A stretch of 64,000 nucleotides of DNA. Source: Scolanthus callimorphus. Its lineage: Eukaryota; Cnidaria; Anthozoa; Actiniaria; Edwardsiidae. The DNA lies in assembly GCA_033964015.1 (NCBI GenBank), contig CM066921.1:28749355-28813354 (forward strand), in the 5' to 3' direction. Position 1 is the stretch's first letter. The number at the start of each line of letters is the position of its first letter. The notes under the pieces are model-generated. The model was not told the DNA's origin. It searched no databases and saw only the letters and a list, made by a program, of their open reading frames with translations. A program made the translations under genes and the position numbers. Of the stretch, positions 50,401 through 61,200 are shown in pieces.

Positions 50401-51361
50401 TCCCTCCAATCGGCACGTAATTTTACCGGCGTGTGGGCCTGGGTCGAGTACATTGCTTGTTGCTATGGGGACAACTGATAAGCACGTGCAGTACACGTGC
50501 ACAGCTAGGAACAAACTGGGTTTTGATACCAAGATATTTCGGATTACTACCAACTATAAGGGTAAGGCATTACAAATTCTTGATACATCGTAACAACTCA
50601 GCAACAGGCGCTTTTATTGTCAAAAGAGGAGTGTGTGGGCTCCCTGTGTTTTATAAGGCAAGACCCATTCTGGTTCCCTGGGCCTCGCAGCCATGCTGAC
50701 TGTTGGTCATGCTGGCTCTAGACTAAGACAAAACCGGAAGTCCTAGAATCTTGGACATCCTGTATTGTCGGTTAGGCAAATTTCAAAATGGTGAGCGAGA
50801 ATATCGACCAATCAAAATTGGCCTACAATTGTCTGCCGCCTGAGCCTGGGAATGAGATTTGGCCAGGCCAGGCCAAGTTTCGTTATCTACTTTGTATTTT
50901 TATTTCTATAAACCCATTGTTTTTTTTTCAGCTCCAAGCCCAGGCTGGGGTTCACGTGAAGAAATAGCTGGCCTTTGTGTTGGACTCATGTTGACAATAC
51001 TGATAGCACTGGCCATCCTCTTCCATATAATGCGGGCTCACAGGCGCATTGCCACACGCCCCGATCCCCTAGTCAGCGGAGTACCTCACAGGATTCCATA
51101 ATATACCCTAGTAGACAATCAGAAGACATACTAGAGAATTGGGGTAGGGAGGGTAGGGGGTATTTGCCTCAGTGCAATGAGGTAATTGATGAGAGCCCAA
51201 GAAAGAGTTCAGGGAGGAGGAACTACCGGAAGAGAAGTAGGAGTGTAGATGAAGCTGTCGCAAGGATATCTCAGAATGACAGACTTCCTATCAGACCAGA
51301 AATTAGACCCCCTCATGACCCTCCTTCTGCAATGTTCTATTATTCTACAAGTATTGTATAA
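47492..51361 (+). CDS. Two-Ig-domain type I membrane protein (4 exons, one frameshift)
   Basis: Exons 47492-47579 (signal peptide, GIILLLLFYVSGS), 49882-50100 (Ig domain 1: LNCVTNNAPVTW to STGVYKC), 50268-50561 (Ig domain 2: RLVCAVKTVPTANLTW to VQYTCTARN) and 50932-51361 (membrane span IAGLCVGLMLTILIALAIL and cytoplasmic tail). Every intron is phase 1, as usual for Ig domains encoded by single exons. The uncorrected frame stops at 51101. One extra base in the CCCC near 51063 would open a serine- and arginine-rich tail (RSTSQDSIIYPSRQSED to 51361), giving about 343 residues. It is probably a cell-surface receptor or adhesion protein; no orthologue is recognised. Intron 1 holds the LINE fragment and several palindromes. 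Confidence 0.78.
47990..48107. repeat. Palindrome, ATAGACCACTAATGAACAAAAATC arms
   Basis: TAGACCACTAATGAACAAAAA and its inverse flank GCGAGCGCGTTAGCGCGAGC. Outer parts GACGCGAGTGTTCTATGGG and CCCATAGGACACGAGCGTC also pair. Probably a small MITE inside intron 1 of the Ig gene. Confidence 0.78.
48108..49206 (-). mobile_element. Composite: LINE fragment between inverted arms
   Basis: Left arm 48108-48205 and right arm 49118-49206 are inverse (ATTAGGCCTT.ATCACGCAATATTGA; TCAATTCTACGCATCCGTATT). Between them lies the LINE ORF on the minus strand, whose start codon falls in the right arm. A second palindrome at about 48225-48425 (ATGCCCGTCCAGCCTCG arms) lies by the left arm. The whole unit sits in intron 1 of the Ig gene. 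Confidence 0.72.
48490..49155 (-). pseudogene. C-terminal fragment of a LINE reverse transcriptase
   Basis: 221 open codons read KANKTLGLLRRTLKPC, VRPILEYASPAWSPHT, EQVQKNAARFVSGDYHP and LNWDTLETRRLFAQLCMLYKI. These are typical of the region after the reverse transcriptase catalytic core in CR1/Jockey-group non-LTR elements. The catalytic FADD box and all upstream domains are missing, so it cannot be active. The downstream stop is the natural end of such proteins. Confidence 0.82.
49540..49695. repeat. Foldback around GAATAATTCA / TGAATAATTA
   Basis: GATGTGGAGAATAATTCAGAT and ATGAATAATTATCCGCATCA are inverse around GCGGCCGATGGCCGAGG. TTTTATTATTCATTCAAA is then duplicated. Probably MITE debris. 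Ig gene intron 1. Confidence 0.55.
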
Positions 51362-51575
51362 ACAGGATTTGCCAAGTTTAAAGTTTAAATTAAATCTGTG
51401 ATGTTAAGTATTTTTGAGAATTAGATCCTACTTAGATCCTATCCTGTCTGGGATTGGTCTACCCCAGTGTAAGAATATGTGTATTGTTCACGAGTTGCGT
51501 CACAAAGCTTTTTTTGTTTAGCAAAACTACCACTAAAAGATGGTGGCCGTAAATCCAAATCTGTTAAATCCAAAC
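51362..51575. other. 3' flank of the Ig gene
   Basis: Presumed 3' UTR. No AATAAA is obvious. No other feature. Confidence 0.4.
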
Positions 51576-51577
51576 TA

Positions 51578-51668
51578 GACATAGACATAGACATTTTTAT
51601 TGGCACTTCCTTTGTAAATGGTTAATTTACATCTGTGTAATTCCAATAATGAAATAAGTTGCTAAGTT
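51578..51668 (-). mobile_element. 3' end of a retroposon, minus strand
   Basis: Inverse reading ends GGAAGTGCCAATAAAAATG followed by repeats of TCTATG (TCTATGTCTATGTC). Such short tandem tails mark the 3' ends of CR1-like LINEs or SINEs. Only the tail is identifiable. Confidence 0.55.
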
Positions 51669-51669
51669 G

Positions 51670-51905
51670 CAGGGGTGTTCCTAGGATGGGGGGGGGGGGG
51701 GGGGGGTGGATTGCCAGGGGTGCTGGAACCCCCCTCTTTTTGAGTGTCATTTTTGTTAGGGACTGTGCAATAATTATCTGGAAGGGGGTTCTAACATTAG
51801 TTAAGTAGAGTCATAAAGTACAAGTCAAGCTCCCCCTTACTAAAACGTAAAATAAGTTTACTCCCCCCCCCCAACTCCAACCCGCCACCACTCTTTCTGA
51901 TCTTG
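51670..51905. other. G-run and C-run region, MITE-like
   Basis: GCAGGGGTGTTCCTAGGATGG leads to a G run (51688-51706), and CTCCCCCCCCCCAAC occurs near 51861. Ends resembling CAGGGG suggest a hAT-type MITE, but no inverse partner was clearly found. Confidence 0.35.
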
Positions 51906-52162
51906 CAGAGGGCCAGTACTTTCACATAACATAATTATACAGGTACATGTTCCCTTAGCCCAATATCTTAGTCAGACAATATCTCAAGTAAAACATTCAA
52001 AAGAAACCTGCATCAGCATTGAAAAATGAATAATTTATTTCTTTGTTTTATTCCCCTGACCCTCATATTCAAGTTGGAATTTAATATAACAAAAGTGGTC
52101 TATTGTACAATTTTTATTATAGTGTATCTTCTTAAATGAATCATCACATGACAACAATCTGA

Positions 52163-54720
52163 TGATCACCATTGCCGGATTTCGTGCCACGAGTGCCTAC
52201 GGACCACTTCTCAAGTAAAAATACGGACCACTTTTCTCAATTTCTTATACTTCAATCATTTGTTCAACCGATTCAGCCCCCCAAAATTATCTGGCGTGAT
52301 TATTCTAAATTCTCAGAGGAAACCTTCTTACAAGAATTATCGCAGTTTGACTGGGAGATGTTGTTTACAGGTGATGATATCAATAGGCATTTCTCTACTT
52401 TCTATAATAAACTAAATAAATTAACAAATAAGCATGCCCCACTCTGTACATTATCCAAAAGAAAAACCAAGCAGCTGCGCAAGCCCTGGATCACGCAAGG
52501 TCTAAAAAAATCAATTAAGATAAAAAATGCGCTCTTTTTTTCTGGGGACCAGGACAAATATAAATACTATAGAAATAAGATTACTGTTCTCACGAGAATA
52601 AGTAAAAGGAATTATTATCATAATTTTTTTGAGCTTAATATAAATAATATGAAAAAGACCTGGGAAGGCATTAACAATTTAATAAATAGAAAAATTAAAT
52701 GTAAAACAGTTATTAACAAAATGAAGCGCATAGATAACAATTCAATTTCTTCTGATCACTCTGAAATACCAAATATTTTAAATAAGCACTTCGCCACAGT
52801 TGGGCATACTCTTGCAGCTAAAATACCTCCTCCCTCTTCACATTTTTCAAACTATATGCCACCAAGGCTTTCGAGCGCAGGCTCCTTTGTTTTTACACCA
52901 GTGTTGCCTTGTGAAATCAAGGATGAAATCTGTTCCCTTCCTCTCAACAAAGCAGCGGGCTTATATTCTACCCCAGTGAGAATTCTTAAGTCTGCTTGTC
53001 ATCTCCTTTCTTTGCCATTGGCAACAATGATAAATAAGTCTGTTCAAATGGGAATATATCCTGCTAAATTAAAACATGCAAAAATAATACCTGTGTATAA
53101 AACAGATGATATTAGTGATCCCAATAATTATAGGCCCATATCTTTATTGTCTATCTTTAACAGAATCTTTGAAAAGATTATGTGTAATCGTCTCCGAGTC
53201 TTTCTTGATAAACATGAAATTTTGTATCATTCACAATATGGCTTTCGTAATAACCACTCTACTGAACACGCTCTCATTGATATTGTCTCCAAAATTCAAA
53301 GTAACATTGATAAGAAACTGTACTCTTGTGGCGTCTTCATAGATCTAAAGAAAGCCTTCGACACGGTTGACTATGCAATTTTACTGTCCAAACTTGAGCA
53401 CTATGGCATAAGAGGAATTATCAATACCTGGTTCTTCTCTTACCTCACAAACAGATACCAGACCACTCAAGTAGGATGTGATATATCTAAAAAGGAGCTG
53501 TGTCGCTGTGGTGTACCACAAGGGTCGGTCCTTGGACCACTTCTCTTTCTTATTTATATAAATGATATATATATGACTTCTGACAAATTCTATTTTTATT
53601 TGTTTGCTGATGACACAAATCTGCTTTATGCAAATAGTAATTTAAAAATTCTTGAAGCAACCGTTAATATCGAACTTTCTAAAGTCAGTACCTGGCTAAT
53701 GGCAAACAAATTAACTTTAAATGTCCAAAAATCAAATTATGTTATTTTTCATCCCCACCAAAGACATGCTGGCTATAATGTTAAAATAAACATTTTTGAT
53801 AATAACGTGGGTCATAATGTAATATTAGAAAGAAAAAACTATGCCAAATACCTCGGAGTGCTTATAGACTCTAAACTGACTTGGCAAGACCACATTACTT
53901 ATATCTCTACTAAAGTTAGTAAAGCAGTTGGCATCATCTCTAGGCTAAGGCATTTTGTTCCCACTAATACCCTTCTTAATATTTATCGTTCTCTAATTCA
54001 ACCCTATCTTTTATATGGCCTCACTGTGTGGGGACAAGCAGCACAAACTCATTTGGATAAACTTTTGGTCTTACAGAAAAGGGCAATGCGCTCGATTTTC
54101 TTTGCTCCTTTTAGGACACATGCTGTTCCATTCTTTCTTTCTTTAAACCTTCTTCCCTTAAATTTCTTGTACTTTAAATCAATATCTTTAATTATGCACG
54201 ATGTGGCTAATGATGCATTACCTGTAAATATTTCCAGTCTGTTTACAAATTCTTCAAAAACTCATAATTATAATACTAGATTTGCCTCATCTGGCAACTT
54301 TCAAATAAAATATTCAAGAACAAATTATGTTTTAAAGTCGATACCTAGAATTGGTGCCAAGGTGTGGAACAGCATTCCTTTAAGCATTCGTTCGCTCCCA
54401 AAACAAAAATTTAAAAAAACGCTTCATCTTCAATTAATATCTATTCTTGCTGAGGAGAATAATTATATTGATATGCCAACACTGATAAACAATATGAAAA
54501 AATTTTGATGCTTGATTTTACGTAATTCCTACTTTCTCTTTTGAAATACTAAATCCTGTTGTTCAACTCTTTTTCTCTTTTTATGTGTCTTCCATTTTTC
54601 TTTTTTCTCAAATAGTTATTATATATATATATTTCCTGCCCGCCTAGATTAGCTTTGCTACCTGCGGGTTTGGTAATGTTAATTGTATTTTGTAAATAGA
54701 AATAAACTTGAACTTGAACT
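52163..54720 (+). mobile_element. 5'-truncated non-LTR retrotransposon with intact reverse transcriptase frame
   Basis: The open frame runs from just after the stop at 52163-52165 to TGA at 54506-54508, with no ATG needed at its start because the 5' end is missing. The endonuclease domain is absent. The 3' UTR ends AATAAACTTGAACTTGAACTT, a short tandem tail typical of CR1/L2-like elements. MITE family B follows directly at 54722. The lack of stops over 2.3 kb suggests a recent insertion. Confidence 0.88.
52172..54508 (+). CDS. Reverse transcriptase of the truncated LINE
   Basis: About 778 codons. Order: linker after the endonuclease, then reverse transcriptase motifs YRPISLLSIFNRIFEK, FIDLKKAFDTVDYAIL, CGVPQGSVLGPLLFLIYIND and the catalytic FADDTNLL at about residue 478. 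Next come YLGVLIDSKLTW and a thumb region with YRSLIQPYLLYGLTVW, and a C-terminal KVWNSIPLSIRSL. This suits the CR1/L2/Jockey group. Family members normally have an N-terminal apurinic endonuclease, which is missing. It is frame-intact but cannot be a complete element. Confidence 0.9.
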   Translation: MPDFVPRVPTDHFSSKNTDHFSQFLILQSFVQPIQPPKIIWRDYSKFSEETFLQELSQFDWEMLFTGDDINRHFSTFYNKLNKLTNKHAPLCTLSKRKTKQLRKPWITQGLKKSIKIKNALFFSGDQDKYKYYRNKITVLTRISKRNYYHNFFELNINNMKKTWEGINNLINRKIKCKTVINKMKRIDNNSISSDHSEIPNILNKHFATVGHTLAAKIPPPSSHFSNYMPPRLSSAGSFVFTPVLPCEIKDEICSLPLNKAAGLYSTPVRILKSACHLLSLPLATMINKSVQMGIYPAKLKHAKIIPVYKTDDISDPNNYRPISLLSIFNRIFEKIMCNRLRVFLDKHEILYHSQYGFRNNHSTEHALIDIVSKIQSNIDKKLYSCGVFIDLKKAFDTVDYAILLSKLEHYGIRGIINTWFFSYLTNRYQTTQVGCDISKKELCRCGVPQGSVLGPLLFLIYINDIYMTSDKFYFYLFADDTNLLYANSNLKILEATVNIELSKVSTWLMANKLTLNVQKSNYVIFHPHQRHAGYNVKINIFDNNVGHNVILERKNYAKYLGVLIDSKLTWQDHITYISTKVSKAVGIISRLRHFVPTNTLLNIYRSLIQPYLLYGLTVWGQAAQTHLDKLLVLQKRAMRSIFFAPFRTHAVPFFLSLNLLPLNFLYFKSISLIMHDVANDALPVNISSLFTNSSKTHNYNTRFASSGNFQIKYSRTNYVLKSIPRIGAKVWNSIPLSIRSLPKQKFKKTLHLQLISILAEENNYIDMPTLINNMKKF

Positions 54721-54721
54721 T

Positions 54722-55034
54722 ATAATTATATAGCCAGCTTGAAATCCCATTGTGCCGGCAGATCGATTTTTCTTGAATTGTCCAATTATTTTTTAATTGG
54801 ATCGCGCGCGCTCTAATTGGACAGTTCGCTCTAAAATTGGACAGTTTGGGTTTGAACATGGATGTTATATAATTAATAAATAACAGGACTCCATGCTTGT
54901 CCAATTAAGAAAAAAATGGATGATTCCTCGGAACTCCAAATGGACTCGGCCTGCGGCCTTGTCCAATTTTGGAGTTCCTCTGAATCATCCAATTTTTTCT
55001 TAATTGGACAGCATGGAGTCCTATTATATATACT
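54722..55034 (+). mobile_element. Repeat family B, copy 2
   Basis: Starts TAATTATATAGCCAGC, then GCGCGCGCTCTAATTGGAC, and ends in a palindrome: CAGGACTCCATGCTTGTCC, TTAAGAAAAAA, GGACTCGGCCTGCGGCC and the inverse through AGCATGGAGTCCTATTATAT. Nearly identical to 63077-63391, so recently active. It abuts the LINE tail. Confidence 0.82.
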
Positions 55035-55463
55035 AATCAATGTATATGAAATTAGGGTGTCCCACATTTTTCAGTTCACTAAAACAAAGGTGTTCTAGGA
55101 TAAATGTGGAAATAGCTAGAATAATCCATTCACAGCAAAGAAAGACTGCTGGCATGCTATGACAGGCATACTCTATTGTAAAAGTACATCCATATAATCT
55201 TAAGTCACTAGGCTCATAGTTATTAGTAGAAAGCCCACTCTATGCACAGTCCCAAAAGCTGTAAGCTGTTAATATTTATTGTGTCTAAATTAAGTGCATT
55301 GTATTGTATTGTACTTGCAAACTATCACAGATCCTGAAATATGATTGGCTCTGCTCCGCACTATCTAACATGTAATAAGTGAGTAGCAAAACAGCTACAT
55401 ATGTAATGTAGTAAAACTCTCTAAAACCATTAAAATAGGTTTGTATATGTTTTAGCAGGAATT

Positions 55464-55700
55464 AGAAAATAACACCTATGTTGTATTGTGAATGTGCGCA
55501 TTCTGATTGGTTAAAAAGCATGTTTGTAAGAGACCTGAGAAACATGATTGTCACGCAATGCTGTCACGCGTGTGTGTGTTATTTCTAAAAGCAATAAAAG
55601 TACTTTCTGCGTGCTCTCTGGTTTCTTACAAACACTCGGGGAATGTTGGTCGAACTGATAAAACTTGTACTTTTATTGCTTAAATCAAAGGTACCATTAT
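55464..55700 (+). mobile_element. MITE family G, copy 3
   Basis: AATAACACCTATGTTGTATTG, TGTGCGCATTCTGATTGGTTA, TTGTCACGCAATGCTGTCACG and AAAGTACTTTCTGCGTGCTC match the copies at 25066 and 34286. The region from 55035 to 55460 holds nothing recognised. Confidence 0.75.
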
Positions 55701-55896
55701 TATTATTATACATGTACATACAGTACTGTATGCATATGGGTATCTACTAAAACAATTAGACTACTGTATTTGTTCTCCATGTCTATGAGTGAAATAGTCA
55801 ACATACAGTAACTCTACACGCCTTGTCAACTATGTATGTATTGACTATTAGAATGTGAAGTCATAGTACTCTAAATTGTTTACATGGATAATTTCA

Positions 55897-57651
55897 GTTA
55901 TAGTTAGAGAATCTAACTGACCTGAGCATAGGACAAAGCTGCTTCAGTTGATTGGCTGTCTCCTCTATTTCTTTCTGGTTTGGCAGAAAAACACAGCCAT
56001 GGATACTTATCTGTTCCAGAGCATCACAAGTAATGTTAATATGATCCATTATTGTAGGCGAACATGATATTACAAACACTTCCTTCACATAAGGTTGCTC
56101 AAGGAGAGTTGGCATGGTCCATAACATTGCCGCAGGGTAAGAGCCCTCACTCCAGTACAACAGGAAAGAAGATCATCACAGAACATGTCAAGATTACAAC
56201 TCTCCAACTCAAGACACTCAACCTCGCAATTATGAACATTCATTGATCTGATATTGCAATTTTTCAGCTTCAATGCCCTGACTGGCTTCTGTGATGGCAT
56301 CAATAGTTTGGTAAATGCTGTTGGCTTGATGAGACCCATATGTCTATCAAAATCTATTTCAATGGAGATTAACTTGTTAGTATTAATGATTGCTTTTCTG
56401 AGATGAGAAACACCCTGTAATATCAACTCTTCAAGGTCTTCAGAATTCACTCTAATTGATTTCACCAGAGATGGCCTCACAAAAGACTTTTTAAATCTAA
56501 ATGACTTCAATTTGGGACAGCTAATATCTACTGACATTAGCAAGTCACTGCTGTCTAGAACAGCAAGCTTCTCTAGCGACGGGTTACAATGATGATCAAG
56601 TCGTAGACTTGGTGTCATCAGTTCAAGCTCCATTGTTTTGATGTCAGGGTTTTTTGCCAGAAGGCCAATTAGTTCTGCCAAAGGTAATGACAAGCATCGG
56701 CAGAGTTTCAAATCTTGTAATGAGCTTGCTGTTAGTCTCCTCAGCTTTCTGAGCTCCATGCAATGTAACAAATGCAAAACCCTTAAAGAAGGAGCATTGA
56801 TTTCTAAAACCTGAATTGAAGTCGAGATGTTGACTGTCAGCTTTGAAGTGCTGGCATATGCAGTGAGAATTCTGAAAGATCTCCTATTTGAAATAAGCTC
56901 ACTTCTACAAGAGATTTTGAACACAGGGTAAAGCTCTGTATTGACGGCAGCCCATATATTTGATCATTTCCATATGCAAACTTCTTCAGGCCTTTTAACC
57001 ACAAACAATCTCATTTAACTCAAATGGTGCTATCCTAGTGCGTTCCAAATGAAGTGATGTAATACTTGGCTATATGGGCTAACAACAAGATCTTGTAAAG
57101 TTGTCAGTGTTTCTGTTTTTACTATAGAATACTTCAAATTCAGTTGCTTTAATCTTGGGAAGGTGTCAACCAGCTTCTTTAAATCCTCACTATTAAATTC
57201 AATGTCATTCTCACCGATGCTACCTTCAAGACTTATTATCTGAAGTGCTTTAAAAGATGGAAGGTCCTCTAAAACTGCCCTCTCCCAATTCATTCCTGTA
57301 ATTTGAAGAGACTGCAGCGAACTGAGATTCCTGGAGTTCAACTTGAGAATTTCCATAAAGTACCGATGGCAGCGGTGTAGCTTTAAAACTCGCACAGTTT
57401 TCCCTAGTTTTGCTAAAATGTAACTAAACCTTTTAAGTGAGACAGAGTCAGTGTAGCAAGTTCGTAGATTTTGTAACTCTATTTTTCCCCATAACAGAGG
57501 ATCCGGATCCAACAAAATCAAGTTCCTCACTTCTTACAAACTTTCGCAACTGTAAACAGATCGTCGTAGATTGGTGGAAACATTTGAATATGGACATCCA
57601 AAGTTCACCGGGAAGGCGGCTGCCGTAGCTAGAACTGTGTTTCGGCTCCAT
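55897..57651 (-). CDS. F-box / leucine-rich-repeat protein, reading frame broken several times
   Basis: F-box/LRR proteins recruit substrates to SCF ubiquitin ligases. The start is the ATG complementary to 57649-57651. The N-terminus carries an F-box (RLPGELWMSIFKCF, continuing in another frame as LLDPDPLLWGKIEL). About 500 residues of leucine-rich repeats follow (TVRVLKLHRCHR, LQIISLEGSI, APSLRVLHLLHCMELRKL, ALKLKNCNIRSMNVHNCEVE, VRALTLRQC). The frame changes near 57525, 57050, 56985, 56846 and 56100. Four of the five are explained by one missing base at AGTATT, GGTTAAAA, CAAAGC and CTCTCC respectively (minus-strand reading). LRR-like sequence continues across each break, so this is a working gene with assembly errors or a young pseudogene. 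It is intronless and lies head to head with HAUS2, about 600 bases apart. The exact family member is not recognised. Confidence 0.68.
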
Positions 57652-58247
57652 GAGTTTAAAATCATAAAGTTAGAGATTTGCATTTCAATTCAGGCTAAAA
57701 CAAGGAACCTCTGTTTCAATTTTCCCATGTAAAAATTCGCGATGGCTGATTTGGGCGACATGTTCGATTTCAGCGATTTCAGCTGTTTTTGTTATGGAGG
57801 CCGCCATCTTTGTTTACAGATGGAAGCGATTCATCAGGTCAGCGGCACATACACCTTCCCCGAACCACGCTGGGGGTAGGGTAGGGACAATTAATTCTAC
57901 ACTGAAATAGAGGATCTAAAGATGTTTTTAAATTAAATATAAAGTTTCTTGGTACAAAATAATAAAGTTCATTATCATTTACTGTGCATTTTGATTGGAA
58001 ATCCTATCTTTTTAGCCTATTTTAGAAGTTGGTATATAAAATATTTTACCCCTCCTCTACAAATAATTTCTTGCAACTAGAACCCAGGCCGTTTCTGCTA
58101 GAGCTTGAGCGGGAAGAACAAATTTATTTGAGGAACGAACAGAGAACAAAATTCCTGCAAAATTACATCACTTTGTTACAAAATTCGCTTAATTTCCTAC
58201 CCCATGGCCGCACAATTATAAGAATTTTGTATCCGGGTGTCGTAAAT
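57652..58247. promoter_or_regulatory. Divergent promoter region between the F-box gene and HAUS2
   Basis: The two genes point away from each other across 596 bases. GGAGGCCGCCATCTTTG near 57798 contains GCCGCCATCTT, a YY1-like core-promoter motif. TATATAAAA at 58033-58041 is a TATA-like match about 215 bases before the HAUS2 ATG. Shared regulation is inference only. Confidence 0.45.
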
Positions 58248-61200
58248 ATGCTTCGCAACTCCACTTTAGAGAATTCACACGTTAGTTCGAGCAATCCTTG
58301 GTCGCCATCTTCCACCTTTGTCAACCTTGGTTCGCTACAGAGAGTTATTTCTGTCGCTGAGAAAACTGGACACATACAGAAGGTGAGTTAGCCTTGTACT
58401 GGTAAAAATGAACGGGGTTTGCTCCATATTATTGGTTACTTTAAGCACAGCAGTGGCGGATGCAGACCCTTAAGAAGGGGGTGGCTAGTACAATGGATAT
58501 ATTACAGAGTTCAGACCAGGGGGGTGGCTAATCTTAAGGTTTTTAAAGAGATATGAGAACTGCCCTAGATCTGCCCTTGATCTGCCCTTGCACAGAGAGA
58601 GATTTGATAGTATTTTTTGAGACCGTTGATTGGAGCCAAGTTAAAATCAAAACACTAAAGCTATGTCTAAACTCGGACACACACATCATGTAGCGTGCAA
58701 CATTGGTGTCCTGCATGTTTCCCAGAGCGGCTAAACTAGGAAACATCGCACGCATGTGTCTCAGAAACATGAAGGCTACCTATGTTACATGGGACAACTT
58801 GCAACAAAAACTTTCCTTGCAACATTGTTGTGAGAAAAGTTGTTGACATCGAATCATTGGGCAAACGCCATGTTACACAAAACAATTTTAAAGTGCAACA
58901 ACAACTGGCAAACGAAAGTTAAAACAACTTTTACCAGGAGCTGCTGACGAATTTCACGATTGCCTCGCTTCCAGACAGAAATGTTGTGTGGAAAATCCAC
59001 GGTGACATGTTACACAAGTCAACTTTCTGAATATTCATCATTTTGTGTTGTGTGTTTTTTCATCTGCGCCATGTTACACGGCGATCGATTTTAGGCGTGA
59101 CAATGTTATGTGAAAAATCAACATTGCATGTTGTCCCATCTACTTGTGTCGTGAAGAAGCATTTCTTTGCGTCCCGGCTACAAAATTTGTTGCGAGCGAC
59201 AATGTTTATCGCATCGATAAACAGTGAAACATGAAGGAAATATGTGTCTGGCTACAATGTTGCATGCTACATGTGTCCTAGAAAGCCAGGGCTTAATATA
59301 GGTAAGTAAGCTTACTTATTTAGCCTGATTTCCATTATGTTGCAGGTCTCCCAGCTGTCATGGACAAAATTGTTCTGCGACAGCTGCAACATATGGAAAC
59401 CGGGGTCATAGCAGTCGTAAAACTCCAGTTGTATAGACCTGCCAACTTTTAAAAATATTTAGGCAAGGTACTTTTGATATCTGGTCATACATTTGCAACA
59501 GAAGCATGCAAAACAATAGAATATGACTTAATTTTCCTTGCTTTACCCTGTTTTGTAGGCGAGGAAATCAAGAATTTCGAATTTATGTAAGGAAAACCCA
59601 CATAATGCAAGGAAGTTGGCAGGTCTACAGTTGCAGCTGTTTCAAGAGTCGTAGCGTGTTGCGGAAGTCGTGAATGGCACTGGTTTCCATATGCTGCAGC
59701 TGTCATAGAGCAATGTTGTTCACGCTAGAAACTTTTAGTGTATATCAGAAACAGGACCTACCATGCATGTACAGTTGAACTTCCTTATCCAAGAAGATGC
59801 AAAGGTCTAACCATTTGCAGATTTTATAGATCTAGAAAACTAAATCTATGTTTTCTTAACTTTGGTTTGGGTTGCAGGAATCCTCTGATCATAACAAAAC
59901 AGGACAGCAAGCACTTGAAAGGTGTCAGTCCATTCACATGATACAAGTTCTGAAAGAAATAACTAAACTAGGACAGGCTATTGACAAGGTGAGTAAAGTT
60001 GCTGATACAGTACCTCAGCACAGGTAACCTGTGAGCCTGCTCTCCAGTGTGTTGTTTTAGATAATTTGTTAATCAGGGTTCAGGATACCTGTGTCATGCA
60101 AAAAAATTGTTGGGTTTTGACTTTTAACCTGACTTTTTTGCCATAAAAATTGGAGTTCAAAAATGACGTTTTCCAGAATTTTTATACAGCGTAAAAACGT
60201 CATATTTTCAAATTCTCCTGTAAAAAAACGTTATATCCGCCAACATCTTGGACTTGGTGACTTTCTGGTAGTATAAATTTGAGGAGTGTACTATGTTGTC
60301 ACTTTTCGATCTCCCAGTTTCAGAATGATGCAATTTTTCAAAGCATACCAGATGATACAGCCACTGGTTAGAGGTGGTTTTACGGTGTTCTCGCAGGGTA
60401 GGCCTGAAGCTGTATCGCCAAAAGAAGTTCACAAACCTGCAGAGAAGGTGGAAATCTCGACAGTGAGCGTGTTTTGGTTGGAAAAGATTCACCCTGGGCT
60501 AAGTTCTAATTCAAGCGATTTCTTAAGCGAGGGACAAAGCTGCCATCGCCGCCATTTTGAAATCTCCCACAGAAACTAAAAAAGAACTCAGTTCGCACAG
60601 CCGAAAGCACCATATAGTCATTCTGACCTAAATGGTTCTGTCACAGATTACTGTCAGGAATGTGCAGGGATAATTGTTATTCGAAAGCTTTAAGTTGAGA
60701 AAAAATTTCATTCAGCTTGAACAAACGTACACAAGGGCCTTGCGTTCCTGTTTGCGCGCTGAGCAAAATGAGTGACAAATTTACACAAAGCAAAGCCATG
60801 AATAATATTCTCAAAGTGTAAATCCTTACGCTGTATCGCAAAACGAAGGACACCCACCCGAAGAGAAGAAGGAAATCTCTCAAGTGGGCGTGTTTTTGTT
60901 GGAAAAGACTCACCTTTGGCTAAGTTCTAATTCAAGCGATTTTTTCAGCGAGGGACAAAGCCGCCATCGCAGCCATGTTGAAATCTCCCACATAAACTAG
61001 AAAAGAACTCATTTCCCTCAGCCGAAAGCACCATAGACATTCAAAACTAAATGGTTCTATTACAGATTACTTACTATTATGTGCAGGGATAATTTTAATT
61101 TCGAAAGATTTGAGCTGAGAAAATTTTCATTCAAATTTGAACAAACTTACACCACTGGCACTGCCTACAGAGCGCACGCTAAGCCATGAATGAAATTCTT

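Noticed and set aside
52163..54720. Complete autonomous LINE
   Set aside because: The endonuclease domain and any ORF1 are missing; only the reverse transcriptase part and 3' UTR remain.
58029..58247. Longer N-terminus for HAUS2 from an upstream open frame
   Set aside because: The frame has no upstream ATG with support and the family begins shortly before the NPW motif, which fits the ATG at 58248.
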